Assembly: GCF_009649845.1 (NCBI RefSeq)
Contig: NZ_WJIE01000005.1
Location: 372,001 to 436,000, forward strand
Source: Polyangium spumosum
Lineage (GTDB): Bacteria; Myxococcota_A; Polyangia; Polyangiales; Polyangiaceae
Reading direction: 5' to 3'
DNA: 64,000 nucleotides
Shown here: positions 8,739 through 17,520 of the stretch, piece after piece
How positions within the stretch are numbered: the first letter of the stretch is position 1
How the letters are laid out: each line of letters starts with the position of its first letter
Notes under the pieces: generated by a model
Told to the model about the DNA's origin: nothing
What the model saw: only the letters and a program-made list of their open reading frames with translations
Database searches by the model: none
Position numbers and translations under genes: made by a program

Positions 8739-11700
8739 TCAAGCGTGAGGCGGAGGCGGGACCGGCTCGGCGATCGGCGGCGCAGAGGCGCGACGGAAGC
8801 GCGCGAGGCGGGACGCGACGCGGTCGGCGACGACGTAAAACGCCGGCACCACGAGCAGCGAGAGGCCCGTCGAGATCACGAGGCCGCCGATCACCGCGAT
8901 CGCCATGGGCGCGCGCACCTCGCTGCCCTCGCCGAGCGCGAGCGCGGAAGGGACGGCGGCCATCAGCGTGGCGATGGACGTCATCAGGATGGGCCGGAGG
9001 CGAACCGGCCCCGCCTCGAGCATCGCGTCGAGGGCGTTTTTGCCCTCCTTGCGTAACTCGAGCGCGTAATCGACCAGGATGATCGAGTTTTTCTTCACGA
9101 TCCCCATCAAGAGGACGATCCCGATCATGCTGAAGATGTTGAGCGTCTGCTTCATGAGCAGCAGCGCGAACGCGGCGCCCGCGACGGAGAGCGGGAGGAT
9201 CGTCAAGACGGTGACCGGGTGCAGGAAGGAGTTGAACTGCGACGCGAGCACCATGTACGCGACGATGATCCCGAGGATCAGCGCGAAGACGAGGCCACCC
9301 ATGGACTCGCGGAACGCGACCGACGCGCCGCCGAGCACCACGTGGTAACCCGTCGGTACGTCCTTGGCCATCTTCTCCACGAGCGCGAGCGCGTCGCTCT
9401 GCGACTTGCCCGGCGCGACGTTGCCGAAGATGGTGATCGCCCGCTCGCGATCACGGCGCGTGATCGCCTGGAGCGCCGGCCGCTCCTCGTACTTCACGAG
9501 CGTCGAGAGCGGCACGAGCTCGCCCGTGTTCGTGCGGATCTTGAGGCGCGCGAGGTCCTCGGGCCGCGAGCGCTGGCTCGCGAGCAGGCGCATGCGCACG
9601 TCGACGCGCCGCCCGCCCGCGCTGTACTTGCCCACGCGCGCGCCGCCGACGAGCGCGTTCAGCGTCGTCGCGATCTCCTCGACGGAGATGCCGAGATCCG
9701 CGGCGCGCGCGCGGTCGGGCACGATGCGTAGCTCGGGCATGCCGAGCTGGTAGTCGGAGTCGAGGTCGACGACGAGCCCGGCCGCCTGGAGCTCGGCCTT
9801 CATGCGCTCGCTGTGCCGGACGAGCTCGCTCCACTCGGGCCCGCGGATCGAGAACTCCACGGGGAAGCCACGCGACGCGGTGAAGCCCGACTGCGAGAGG
9901 TCCTGCACGACGGCGCGGACGCCCGGGATCGAGTTGAGCTCCTTGCGCAAGACGGCCGCGAACTCGTTCTGCTTGAGCTTGCGCTGGTCGCGGGGCACGA
10001 GCGTGGTGAAGATCATGCCGCTGTTGACGGCGCCCGAGCCGAAGCCGCCGACGATCACGAGCGCGCGCTGGACCTCGGGCGCGTTGTTCACGATGGCCTC
10101 GGCCTTCGAGACGATCTTGTTGGTCTCGTGGATGTCGGAGCTGACGGCGGTCGTGAGCCGGACCATGAGGCGGCTCTGATCCTGGGAGGGGACGAACTCG
10201 CCGGGCAGCGCCTTGAACGCGAAGACCGCGCCCACGAAGAGGCCGACGGACGAGAGCAGCACGAGCGACGGGAAGCGCAGCCCCCGCGCGAGCAGCCACC
10301 CGTACCCCTTGCCGAGCTTCTCGAAGGCCTCGTCGACGAAGACGCCGACCTTGCTGCGCCCCTCGCGCGAGGTCACGAGGAGCTGCGCGCAACGCGCGGG
10401 CGCGAGCGTGATGGCCTCGACGTACGAGAACGCGACGGCGATGCAGAGCGTCACGCCGAACTGCAAGAAGAAGCGCCCCATCACCCCCTCCATGAAGATG
10501 ACGGGGATGAAGATCGCGATGACCGCGACGGTCGCGGCGAGCGCGGCGAAGGTGATCTCGGCCGTGCCCTCGCGCGCGGCGCGCACACGATCCTTGCCCT
10601 GCTCGGCGTGCCGGAAGATGTTCTCGAGCACCATGATCGCGTCGTCGACCACGATGCCGACCGCGAGCGAGAGGCCGAGGAGCGTGAAGGTGTTCAGCGT
10701 GAAGCCGAGGAAGTAGATCGCCGCGACCGTCCCGAGCAGGCTCATCGGGATCGCCAGGATCACGTTCAGCGTGCTCGAGAGCGAGCCGAGGAAGAGCCAG
10801 CAGACGAGGGCCGTGAGCACGACCGCGAGGATGAGCTCGAGCTCGATCTCGTGGACCGACTGCTCGATGAACCGGGTCGAGTCGAAGTTGATCGCGAGCT
10901 CCATGCCCTCGGGCAAGGTCTTGCGGATCTCGTCGAGCCTCTCCTTCACGCCGTTCGCGACCGCGACCGCGTTCGAGCCGCGTTGCTTGCGGATGCCCAT
11001 GCCCTGCGCGGGCTGGCCGTTCACGCGCGACATGCGCCGCACGTCCTCGAAGCCGTCCTCGATGAGCGCGACGTCCTCGATGTACGTGGCGACGCCGTCG
11101 CTCTCGCGCACCACGATGCGGCGCAACGTGTCGAGGTCGAGCGCCTCGCCGAGGACACGCACGTTCACCTCGCGGCCCGCGGTCTCCAGGCGCCCCGCCG
11201 GCATCTCCACGTGCTCGCGGCGCAGGGCCGCCATGACGTCGGTGACCGTGATGTTCTTCGCCGCGAGCTTGTCCGCGTCGAACCAGACGCGGACGTTGCG
11301 CTCGAGGTAACCGCCGAGCGTCACCTCGCCGATCCCCGGCACCGTCTGCAGCTTCTCCTTGACGCGGTAACGCGCGTAGTCGGCGAGCGTCTGGGGCGGA
11401 TACGGACCCGACAAACCCACCCACATGATGGGCTGATCCTCGGGGTTCGACTTGGAGATGACAGGCGGGTCGATGTTGGGCGGCAGGCGCCTCTGGGCCT
11501 GCGAGACCTTCGCCTGCACGTCCTGGAGGGCGGCGTCGACGCTACGCGCGAGGTCGAGCTCGACCGTGATCGAGGCGCTGCCCTGGCGCGACGAGGAGGT
11601 GATCGACTTGACGCCCTCGACCTGGACGACGGCCTCTTCGATGATCTCGACGATGTCGTTCTCGACGACCTCGGGCGCGGCGCCTTCCCAGGTGACGTTG

Positions 11701-11840
11701 ACGTTGATGGTCGGAAAATCGACGTCGGGGAACTGGCTGATGCCGATACGCGTCGCGGCGACGAGGCCAAAGACGATCGTCGCGAGCATCATCATCCACG
11801 CGAGGACCGGCTTGCGCAGGCAGGCTTCGGTGAGGCTCAC
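8739..11840 (-). CDS. RND-type multidrug/solute efflux permease (AcrB/MdtC-like)
   Basis: 1033 residues, the standard length for the hydrophobe/amphiphile efflux (HAE1) RND family in the inner membrane. It begins with the typical first helix and the block PDVDFPTINV. The proton-relay pair Asp-Asp of TM4 is present in GIVVDDAIMVLENIFRH (about residue 400). TM10 carries the matching Lys in GIVKKNSIILVDYA. Two large periplasmic loops and 12 helices are implied. The start overlaps the stop of the adaptor gene by 4 nt (ATGA), so the two are translationally coupled. No TolC-type outer-membrane channel gene is in the window; the pump presumably recruits one encoded elsewhere. Substrate unknown. Confidence 0.96.
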   Translation of the reverse strand: MSLTEACLRKPVLAWMMMLATIVFGLVAATRIGISQFPDVDFPTINVNVTWEGAAPEVVENDIVEIIEEAVVQVEGVKSITSSSRQGSASITVELDLARSVDAALQDVQAKVSQAQRRLPPNIDPPVISKSNPEDQPIMWVGLSGPYPPQTLADYARYRVKEKLQTVPGIGEVTLGGYLERNVRVWFDADKLAAKNITVTDVMAALRREHVEMPAGRLETAGREVNVRVLGEALDLDTLRRIVVRESDGVATYIEDVALIEDGFEDVRRMSRVNGQPAQGMGIRKQRGSNAVAVANGVKERLDEIRKTLPEGMELAINFDSTRFIEQSVHEIELELILAVVLTALVCWLFLGSLSSTLNVILAIPMSLLGTVAAIYFLGFTLNTFTLLGLSLAVGIVVDDAIMVLENIFRHAEQGKDRVRAAREGTAEITFAALAATVAVIAIFIPVIFMEGVMGRFFLQFGVTLCIAVAFSYVEAITLAPARCAQLLVTSREGRSKVGVFVDEAFEKLGKGYGWLLARGLRFPSLVLLSSVGLFVGAVFAFKALPGEFVPSQDQSRLMVRLTTAVSSDIHETNKIVSKAEAIVNNAPEVQRALVIVGGFGSGAVNSGMIFTTLVPRDQRKLKQNEFAAVLRKELNSIPGVRAVVQDLSQSGFTASRGFPVEFSIRGPEWSELVRHSERMKAELQAAGLVVDLDSDYQLGMPELRIVPDRARAADLGISVEEIATTLNALVGGARVGKYSAGGRRVDVRMRLLASQRSRPEDLARLKIRTNTGELVPLSTLVKYEERPALQAITRRDRERAITIFGNVAPGKSQSDALALVEKMAKDVPTGYHVVLGGASVAFRESMGGLVFALILGIIVAYMVLASQFNSFLHPVTVLTILPLSVAGAAFALLLMKQTLNIFSMIGIVLLMGIVKKNSIILVDYALELRKEGKNALDAMLEAGPVRLRPILMTSIATLMAAVPSALALGEGSEVRAPMAIAVIGGLVISTGLSLLVVPAFYVVADRVASRLARFRRASAPPIAEPVPPPPHA

Positions 11841-13054
11841 GGGGCGCTCCCTCCTTTCGATGGAGCGCCGACGCCTTCGGCAGGCGCGGCGCTCGGGGCG
11901 GGCGCGGACGCGGGCGCGGCGCTCGCGGCAGGCGGCTTGGGCGACGCGACCCGCACGGTGCTGCCGTCACGCAGCGGCTCGGCCCCGCGCACGACGAGCA
12001 TCTCGCCGGGCGAGACGCCCTTGCGGACCTCGACGCGCCCGTCGGCCGTGCGCATCCCGAGCGTGAGCACCCGCTCGTGCGCGACGTTGTTCTCCACGAC
12101 GAACGCGAGGAAACCCTTCTCGCTCGGGCGGATCGCGGTCTGCGGGATGACGGCCGAGTTCTCGCTCGCGCCCACGCGCACCGTGACGTCGGCGAACGCG
12201 CCTGGCCGCAACATGTCCTTCTTCTCGTCCGAGACCTCGGCGACGACCGGGACCATCCGCGTCGCCGGATCCGCGGCGTCCGCGACGAGCGTGAGCTTCC
12301 CGGCGAAGTCGTGATCGACGCCCGTCACCCTGAACGAGACGGCGAGCCCCGCCTGCAGGCGCGGCGCGTCGGCCTCGGGGACGGGGAAACGAAGCAGCAG
12401 CGGGTCGCGGCGCAGCACCGTGCCGAGCACCGTGCCCGGCTGGACGTACTGGCCGGTCTGCACCGTACGTGTCTGCATCTTGCCCTCGATGGGCGCTCGC
12501 ACGTACGCGTCGCGCAGGTTCAGGTTCGCCTCGTCGAGCGCGGCCTTCGCCTCGGCGACCTGCGCCGCCCCGGTGCGTGATCGCGCCTTCCAGCCCTCGA
12601 TGTCCTCCTTCGAGAAGACGCCCGCGCCGTCGGGGCCCGCGTTCGTGCGGCGCTCGAGGTTCTGCTGGGCCTCGGCCGCCGTGGCCTGCGCGCGCTCGAG
12701 CATGGCCTTGGCGCTGCGCACCGCGAGGTTGAAGCGCGCCGGGTCGATCTCCACGAGGACCTGGCCCTTCTTGACCACGTCGCCCTCGGAGAAGCGCACG
12801 TGCTCGATCACGCCGGCGACACGCGCCGTGACCTGCACGCGCTCGTAGGCGTCGACGGTGCCGACCGAGGTGACGGTGTACTCGACCCGCTCGGCGGGCA
12901 CGGGCGCGAGCTCGACGGGGAACGCCATCTTCCCCTTGCCGCCGCCGGGCGGGCCTTCGTCCTTCTTCGAGCAACCGAAGAGCACGATCGCGGGGAGCGT
13001 GACGCCGAGGAAGAGCAGGAGAGCGAGGCGACGTGTGGCTTCGAGGACAGGCAT
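11837..13054 (-). CDS. RND periplasmic adaptor (membrane fusion) lipoprotein
   Basis: 405 residues from the ATG at 13054. The signal MPVLEATRRLALLLFLGVTL ends in a lipobox (IVLFGC), so the protein is anchored to the inner membrane as in AcrA/MexA. In order, it has a barrel-sandwich half (VTARVAGVIEHVRFSEGDVVKKGQVL), a predicted coiled-coil hairpin (about 110-185, rich in Ala/Glu/Gln), the second half-motif (YVRAPIEGKM), and the beta-barrel and membrane-proximal domains. The C-terminus is an Ala/Pro/Ser linker of about 40 residues, longer than usual. It follows the hydrolase gene by 2 nt and overlaps the pump gene, so the three form one operon. Confidence 0.95.
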   Translation of the reverse strand: MPVLEATRRLALLLFLGVTLPAIVLFGCSKKDEGPPGGGKGKMAFPVELAPVPAERVEYTVTSVGTVDAYERVQVTARVAGVIEHVRFSEGDVVKKGQVLVEIDPARFNLAVRSAKAMLERAQATAAEAQQNLERRTNAGPDGAGVFSKEDIEGWKARSRTGAAQVAEAKAALDEANLNLRDAYVRAPIEGKMQTRTVQTGQYVQPGTVLGTVLRRDPLLLRFPVPEADAPRLQAGLAVSFRVTGVDHDFAGKLTLVADAADPATRMVPVVAEVSDEKKDMLRPGAFADVTVRVGASENSAVIPQTAIRPSEKGFLAFVVENNVAHERVLTLGMRTADGRVEVRKGVSPGEMLVVRGAEPLRDGSTVRVASPKPPAASAAPASAPAPSAAPAEGVGAPSKGGSAP

Positions 13055-13056
13055 GA

Positions 13057-14775
13057 TCACGGGGCCGAGGGAGCGAGGACCACCCCGCCAGCGGGGCTGT
13101 TCGTGGTCATCCACGTGGTGAGCGCGTCGTACCATTTCGTGACGTCTCCCCCGCCGTCATCGGTGCCGGACAGAGGGTCGATGTGGGTGAGCTCGATGAT
13201 GTCGAGCACGCGGAACGCGTCGGGATCGGTGCGCGGCGTGCCCGCGAGGGGCCTCTCCGGCCCGATGGGCACGTTCTGAACGAGCGCGCGCAGCGGGTCG
13301 AGCGCCGCCGTGTCGCCGACGAGGTTCGCGACGGCGGCGAAGATCGGCAGATCCATGGAAGCGCCGTGGATCGCGCGCATCCCGTGGGCGGCGAGGGGCC
13401 AGTCGCCGTCTTTCAGGACGAGCGTGGACGCCGCCTGCGCGTCGAGCGAGAGGCGCGCCGGGAAGTACCACTCGGCGAAGTCGAGCGAGGGGCCCTCGAA
13501 CCAGGAGCGCGAAATGTCCTCCAGGGAGGTGTGCTCGCGGGGGCTCGTCGCGTCGTACTCCACCCAATCGTACGTAGCCGTAGGATCGGAGGGCTGCACG
13601 AGCTTCGTGCCGAAGAGGCTGTCGTACTCGCCGAGCGCGCCGCCCTTGCTCTCGCCGCAGGAGACGGCGGCGAACGAGACGCCGTTCGACGCGTCGTCCA
13701 TGGCGAAGCCCATGGCCGCGCGGTTCGTCATGCGCGGGACCTCGGTGAGCGAGAGCAACGTGCGGAAGGCGTTGTCGCGGTAGGGATCCTCGGTGATCTC
13801 GGCCGGCGTCCAGAGCGCGCGCATGCCCGCGATGGCGGCGACGGGGTAGACCTTGAGGCCGAGCAAGGGGAGCGCGATGTACCGCGTGTTCTTGCGGATC
13901 GCGTCGAGGCCGGGAGGCGCGAAGCCGCCGGGGCCCATGCCCGTGCCTTGCATGTACTCGTCCTCGGTGAGCGGAGGCGCGGCGGCGCCCTCCTGCCGCG
14001 CGACGCCGTCGACGAGGACGAGGCCGGCGAGCTCGCCGTAGCCGGGTTTGCCGTCGAAGTCCCAGGCCGCGTACTCCTCGGCGATCGTCGCGCCGAGCGA
14101 GTGGCCGACGAGGAAAACACGCGCCTTGCGCTCGGCGGGCGCGACGACCTCGATCACGCGGCGCAGGTCGCCGATCGTGGTGTCGAGGCCCCACTCGGAG
14201 GCGTAGTCGACCTTCGCCTGATCGACGAAGCCCGGGAAGGTCTTGCCCTCGGCGGCCTCCTCCTCGAAGTAGTAACGCTTGGCGATCTCGGGGTCCTTGC
14301 GGAACTCGGCGACGTCGAGGCCGTGATGATCCTCGAGCAGGTTCGCGCGCCGATCGATCGCCCAGGCCTCGAAGGCCTCGCCGTCCTTGCTCCGGCGCAC
14401 GACGGCGCGGGCCATGGGATCGTAGCTGCCGGCGCCGCCGAGGAAGCCGGGCATGAGGACGGCGACCGCGCGGGCAGGGGCCGGCGGATCGGCGTCGACG
14501 CGGTAACGGACGACGCGGACGACGTTGTACTCGGCGGGCGTGGCGCTGCCGGTGACGGGGTTCGGCGGCGGCGTGACGCCGGGCACGAGGAAGACGTCGC
14601 GGCGAATCCGCACGGGCCCCTCCTCGACGACGACGGAGTCCGGCGGCGGCGTGTAGGGCGCAGGCGCGACCGGGCCCGGGGCCGGGGCGGGATCGGAGCA
14701 AGCGGCGAGGAGAGCGGAGGTGCTCGCGAGGGCGAGGACCGAGGGGCGCATGCGGCGGAGGGGCATGCGGGGCAT
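13057..14775 (-). CDS. Alpha/beta-hydrolase fold lipoprotein
   Basis: 572 residues with a lipoprotein signal ending LLAAC (Cys26) and a Pro-rich linker to about residue 48. The catalytic fold follows. The oxyanion-hole block VLMPGFLGG lies near 107-114 and the nucleophile elbow GHSLG places the catalytic Ser at 226. Acid and His residues lie in the C-terminal part (an HID is visible near the end). It should be a periplasmic or surface esterase, lipase or amidase; the substrate is unknown. ATGs at 14775, 14766 and 14751 are possible, and 14766 has the best-placed AGGA. Its stop is 2 bp from the adaptor gene start, so it is probably cotranscribed with the efflux genes, an unusual partner for an RND operon. 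Confidence 0.85.
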   Translation of the reverse strand: MPRMPLRRMRPSVLALASTSALLAACSDPAPAPGPVAPAPYTPPPDSVVVEEGPVRIRRDVFLVPGVTPPPNPVTGSATPAEYNVVRVVRYRVDADPPAPARAVAVLMPGFLGGAGSYDPMARAVVRRSKDGEAFEAWAIDRRANLLEDHHGLDVAEFRKDPEIAKRYYFEEEAAEGKTFPGFVDQAKVDYASEWGLDTTIGDLRRVIEVVAPAERKARVFLVGHSLGATIAEEYAAWDFDGKPGYGELAGLVLVDGVARQEGAAAPPLTEDEYMQGTGMGPGGFAPPGLDAIRKNTRYIALPLLGLKVYPVAAIAGMRALWTPAEITEDPYRDNAFRTLLSLTEVPRMTNRAAMGFAMDDASNGVSFAAVSCGESKGGALGEYDSLFGTKLVQPSDPTATYDWVEYDATSPREHTSLEDISRSWFEGPSLDFAEWYFPARLSLDAQAASTLVLKDGDWPLAAHGMRAIHGASMDLPIFAAVANLVGDTAALDPLRALVQNVPIGPERPLAGTPRTDPDAFRVLDIIELTHIDPLSGTDDGGGDVTKWYDALTTWMTTNSPAGGVVLAPSAP

Positions 14776-14840
14776 CCTAAGGAAGGGCGGGGGATGTGGG
14801 GAGGGTTCGGCCCGGATTCCGACGCCAAAAGGAGGCTGGA

Positions 14841-15716
14841 TCAGGCGCGTGGTATCCGGGCCTCGGCGTGCTCGAGCAGCGCGGCGATCCGGGCCTCGTC
14901 GCCCTCGACCGCGAGCGCCTCACGCAAGGCGGCCTTCGTGTCGGGCGCGACGGTGAGGTCGACGGCGATCCGCAGGCGGCGCAAATGCTCACCGTCTCCC
15001 GAGGCGGCGAGGGCGACGAACGCGGCGGTGCGATCGACGATCGGCGCGCTCGGGCTCTCGGCGACGCGGAGCAGCTCGTCGGCGGGGACTGGCTGCGTGC
15101 GCATGCCCTCGTGGGCGCCGGCGCCGATCGCGCGCAGGGCGCGGGCCCAGGCGTCGAAGGGCCTGCCGCCGCGGCCGAGGGCCTCCGGGGCGCGCGCGGG
15201 GCGGCTCAGGCTCGCCTCTTCGATGGTGACGCGGAGGAAGCTGAGGAGGGCGTCCCGCTCGGCCCAGCGCTCCTTGAAGACGCTGGTGGCGAAGGCGAGG
15301 GCGCTACCCGAGCGGAGGGCGACGTTGATGCCGGGGTTGCGAAAATAAAACCCGTCGGTGGTCTCGACGTAGGCGATGTCGCGATAAGCGATGAAGCGCG
15401 CGCGGATCCAGACGAGGAGGAGCCCATCCTTTCCGACGACGAGCTTGCGCGGGAAGAGCACGACGACGAGCGACGCGAGGACGAGCGCGGCCCAGAGCAA
15501 GGAGGCCCAGGGCCCCTTGCGCGTGAGCCCTGGCGCGAGGCCGAGGAGGCCGAGGCCGACGAAGATGCCGACCCAGGGCAGGAGCGGCGAGGGCAAGGAG
15601 AAGACGGGGCGCTCGTCGGGCCCGCGGCCGAGATCGCGGAGCAAGGCCTCACGCGAAGGCAGGCCCGAGGGGGAAGGGCGCGCGGCGCGGGCGCTGCTCT
15701 GTTTCGGGCGGGTCAT
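14841..15716 (-). CDS. Membrane protein with PH-like domain, unknown function
   Basis: 291 residues. A polar N-terminus is followed by two hydrophobic helices (about 45-95: LLPWVGIFVGLGLLGL and LWAALVLASLVVVLF). A short beta-rich segment, KLVVGKDGLLLVWIRARFI then IAYVETTDGFYF, reads like a bacterial PH-like domain. The second half is alpha-helical with HEAT-like pairs (TAAFVALAASGDGEHLRRLRIA). I do not recognise a named family. The start codon is 9 bp from the divergent start at 15726, so at least one promoter must lie inside coding sequence or one start is misplaced. Confidence 0.72.
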   Translation of the reverse strand: MTRPKQSSARAARPSPSGLPSREALLRDLGRGPDERPVFSLPSPLLPWVGIFVGLGLLGLAPGLTRKGPWASLLWAALVLASLVVVLFPRKLVVGKDGLLLVWIRARFIAYRDIAYVETTDGFYFRNPGINVALRSGSALAFATSVFKERWAERDALLSFLRVTIEEASLSRPARAPEALGRGGRPFDAWARALRAIGAGAHEGMRTQPVPADELLRVAESPSAPIVDRTAAFVALAASGDGEHLRRLRIAVDLTVAPDTKAALREALAVEGDEARIAALLEHAEARIPRA

Positions 15717-15725
15717 TCGCGGGGC

Positions 15726-16838
15726 ATGATGCCACAAGTGCTCCCCATGCCCCGGGCCTGGGCCCTCCCCTCGATCCTCGCCGCCCTCGTGTCGCTCGCC
15801 TTCACGGCGGACGCACACGCCACGAGCAACCTCCGCCTGCGCTGGTCCGCCCCGGAAGGTTGTCCCACGGCCGAGGTCGTCTCTGCCGAGGTGGATCGGC
15901 TGCTCGGCGGGCGCGGCTCGCAGGCCGAGCCGCTCGACGTCTCCGCCGAGGTGACGCGCGACGACGCCGGGCGGTATCGCGTGCGGCTCACGACGCCGAG
16001 CGACGAGGGACCTCGCGCCCGGGAGGTCGAGGCCTCCTCCTGCGCCGCCCTCGGCGAGGCCGCCGCCCTGATCATCGCCATGATGATCGAGCCAGCCGTG
16101 ATCGCCGAGCCCCCGCCGCCGTCCCCCCCACCTTCGAAACCTCAACCGCTTCCACCTCCGCCCCTCCCCCCCACGACCGGAACCGCAACCGCTTCCACTC
16201 CCGCCCCTCCCCCCCACGACCCGGACCGGAGCACGTCGCACCTTCGAAGGTCCCCCCCACGACCCGAACCTCGACCGACTCCACCTTCGAAGGTCCCTCC
16301 GTTGGTTCCCGCACAACCGCCTTCACCTCCGCCCATGGCCCTCGTCGCCCGCGCCCTCGCCGACGTGGGCACCTTCCCCTCGCCCACCCTCGGCTTCGGC
16401 GCCGCCGTCTCCCTCTTCGTCGGCCGCTACCGCCTCGAAGCCGGCGTCGCTTACCTCCCGACCCGCTCCTTCCCCTTCCCCACCCTCGACGCGGCCCGCG
16501 GCGACATCGACCTCCTGCTCGCCCACGTCGGCGCCTGCGCCGCCTTCTTCCAGCGACCCCCCTTCGAGCTCGGCCCCTGCGTCTCCTTCGAGGCCGGCCG
16601 CCTCCAGAGCAGGAGCGCAGGCGTCTCCTCCCCGGGCCAAGGCGCCGCGCCCTGGCTCGCCTTCACCGCGGGCGCGCGCTTCGGCTGGACGTTCGTGCGG
16701 CCCTTCTCCCTCGTCGTTGGCCTCGGCGCCGGCGCCCCCGTCGTGCACCCGGACCTCGTCGTCTCGGGCCTCGGCGCCGTCCATCGCGCCTCCCCCGTCG
16801 TCGGCCGGGCCGAGCTTGGCCTCGAGGTGCGGTTCTGA
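15726..16838 (+). CDS. Exported outer-membrane-barrel-like protein with repeat-derived Pro-rich linker
   Basis: 370 residues from 15726; an equally good start is the ATG at 15747, giving the signal peptide MPRAWALPSILAALVSLAFT cleaved after AHA. The N-terminal module (about 30-120) has the sequence APEGCPTAEVV and a second Cys in SSCAALGEAAALI. The C-terminal half (about 205-370) is a run of amphipathic strands ending in Phe (LGLEVRF), as in outer-membrane beta-barrels. The linker between is Pro-rich and encoded by a 43-bp tandem repeat (see 16131-16325). Another gene at 31578-32705 has the same architecture (CPDAEEV module, linker, barrel ending RKF), so this is a paralogous family of unknown function. 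Confidence 0.75.
   Translation: MMPQVLPMPRAWALPSILAALVSLAFTADAHATSNLRLRWSAPEGCPTAEVVSAEVDRLLGGRGSQAEPLDVSAEVTRDDAGRYRVRLTTPSDEGPRAREVEASSCAALGEAAALIIAMMIEPAVIAEPPPPSPPPSKPQPLPPPPLPPTTGTATASTPAPPPHDPDRSTSHLRRSPPRPEPRPTPPSKVPPLVPAQPPSPPPMALVARALADVGTFPSPTLGFGAAVSLFVGRYRLEAGVAYLPTRSFPFPTLDAARGDIDLLLAHVGACAAFFQRPPFELGPCVSFEAGRLQSRSAGVSSPGQGAAPWLAFTAGARFGWTFVRPFSLVVGLGAGAPVVHPDLVVSGLGAVHRASPVVGRAELGLEVRF
16131..16325. repeat. 43-bp tandem repeat array inside coding sequence
   Basis: Four consecutive units begin at 16155, 16198, 16241 and 16284 (43, 43, 43 and 42 bp). A partial unit begins at 16131. Units share a C-tract with CCCCCCCACGACC, and several start with the palindrome CCTTCGAAGG (16131 imperfect, 16241, 16284). 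Because 43 is not a multiple of three, each unit is read in a different frame. That explains the irregular Pro/Thr/Ser/Arg-rich linker of the host protein. The period and the central palindrome resemble the intergenic array at 34769-35248. Confidence 0.8.
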
Positions 16839-16884
16839 GATTTTTGTTCACGGGTCCGCCCGGCGCCGGCCACCAAGGACACGC

Positions 16885-17520
16885 TTGCCCCCTTCCGCAT
16901 CCTTGCCCGCCGCCCTCTCCTCGCCGCTCGGCCCCGAGCCGAAGGCCACGGCGCGCCCAGGCGGCGGCGAGCCGCAGGCCGTCGTGCCGCCCTTCGAGGC
17001 CGTCTACGAGGAGCACTTCGACCTCGTCTTCCGCAACGTCCGCCGCCTCGGCGTGCCCGACGCCCTCGTCGACGACGCCGTCCAGGAGGTCTTCCTCGTC
17101 GTGTACCGCCGCCTCGGCCAGTTCGAGGGCCGCTCCTCGTTGAAGACCTGGATCTGCTCCATCGTCACCCGCGTCGCGAGCGACCACCGGCGCGCCCTCC
17201 GGCGCAAGAGCCCACACGCTTGCGGCAAAGCCGAGGCCGTCGACGTCGACACGGTCGTCGACGAGCGCGCCGAGGGGCCCCACGAGCACACGGTCCGGCT
17301 CGAAGGCGCGCGCCTCCTGCACAAGCTGCTCGACGAGCTCGAGTTCGACAAACGCACCGTGCTCGTGCTCGCCGAGCTCGAGGGCATGACCGCGCCCGAG
17401 ATCGCCGACGCGCTCGGGGAGAACGTGAACACGATGTACGCGCGCCTGCGGGCCGCGCGGCGCGATTTCGATCAGGCGGTCGCCCGGGAGCGGGCCCGCG
17501 ATACCTGGAGGCTCCGATGA
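16885..17520 (+). CDS. ECF-family RNA polymerase sigma factor
   Basis: 211 residues from a TTG at 16885, which has an AAGGA six bases upstream. The ATG in this frame at 16717 lies inside the preceding gene and would add a Pro/Ser-rich stretch. Sigma region 2 spans YEEHFDLVFRNVRRLG to EVFLVVYRRLGQFEGRSSLKTW (about 35-95). Region 4 is LDELEFDKRTVLVLAELEG to MYARLRAARRDF (about 150-198), a helix-turn-helix for the -35 element. It directs polymerase to a small regulon. The stop overlaps the start of the next gene by 4 nt, the position usually held by the anti-sigma factor. Confidence 0.93.
   Translation: MPPSASLPAALSSPLGPEPKATARPGGGEPQAVVPPFEAVYEEHFDLVFRNVRRLGVPDALVDDAVQEVFLVVYRRLGQFEGRSSLKTWICSIVTRVASDHRRALRRKSPHACGKAEAVDVDTVVDERAEGPHEHTVRLEGARLLHKLLDELEFDKRTVLVLAELEGMTAPEIADALGENVNTMYARLRAARRDFDQAVARERARDTWRLR

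Noticed and set aside
8301-8742. ORFs on both strands in the region upstream of the 81-residue gene
   Set aside because: Their composition is Arg/Ser/Pro-rich without conserved features, and there are no start signals.
8739-13054. RND pump as the exporter of the borosin peptides
   Set aside because: It is more than 20 kb away and separated by many unrelated genes. No link is visible.
16717-16884. ATG start of the ECF sigma factor at 16717
   Set aside because: It lies inside the preceding gene and adds a low-complexity extension; the TTG at 16885 has a proper AAGGA.
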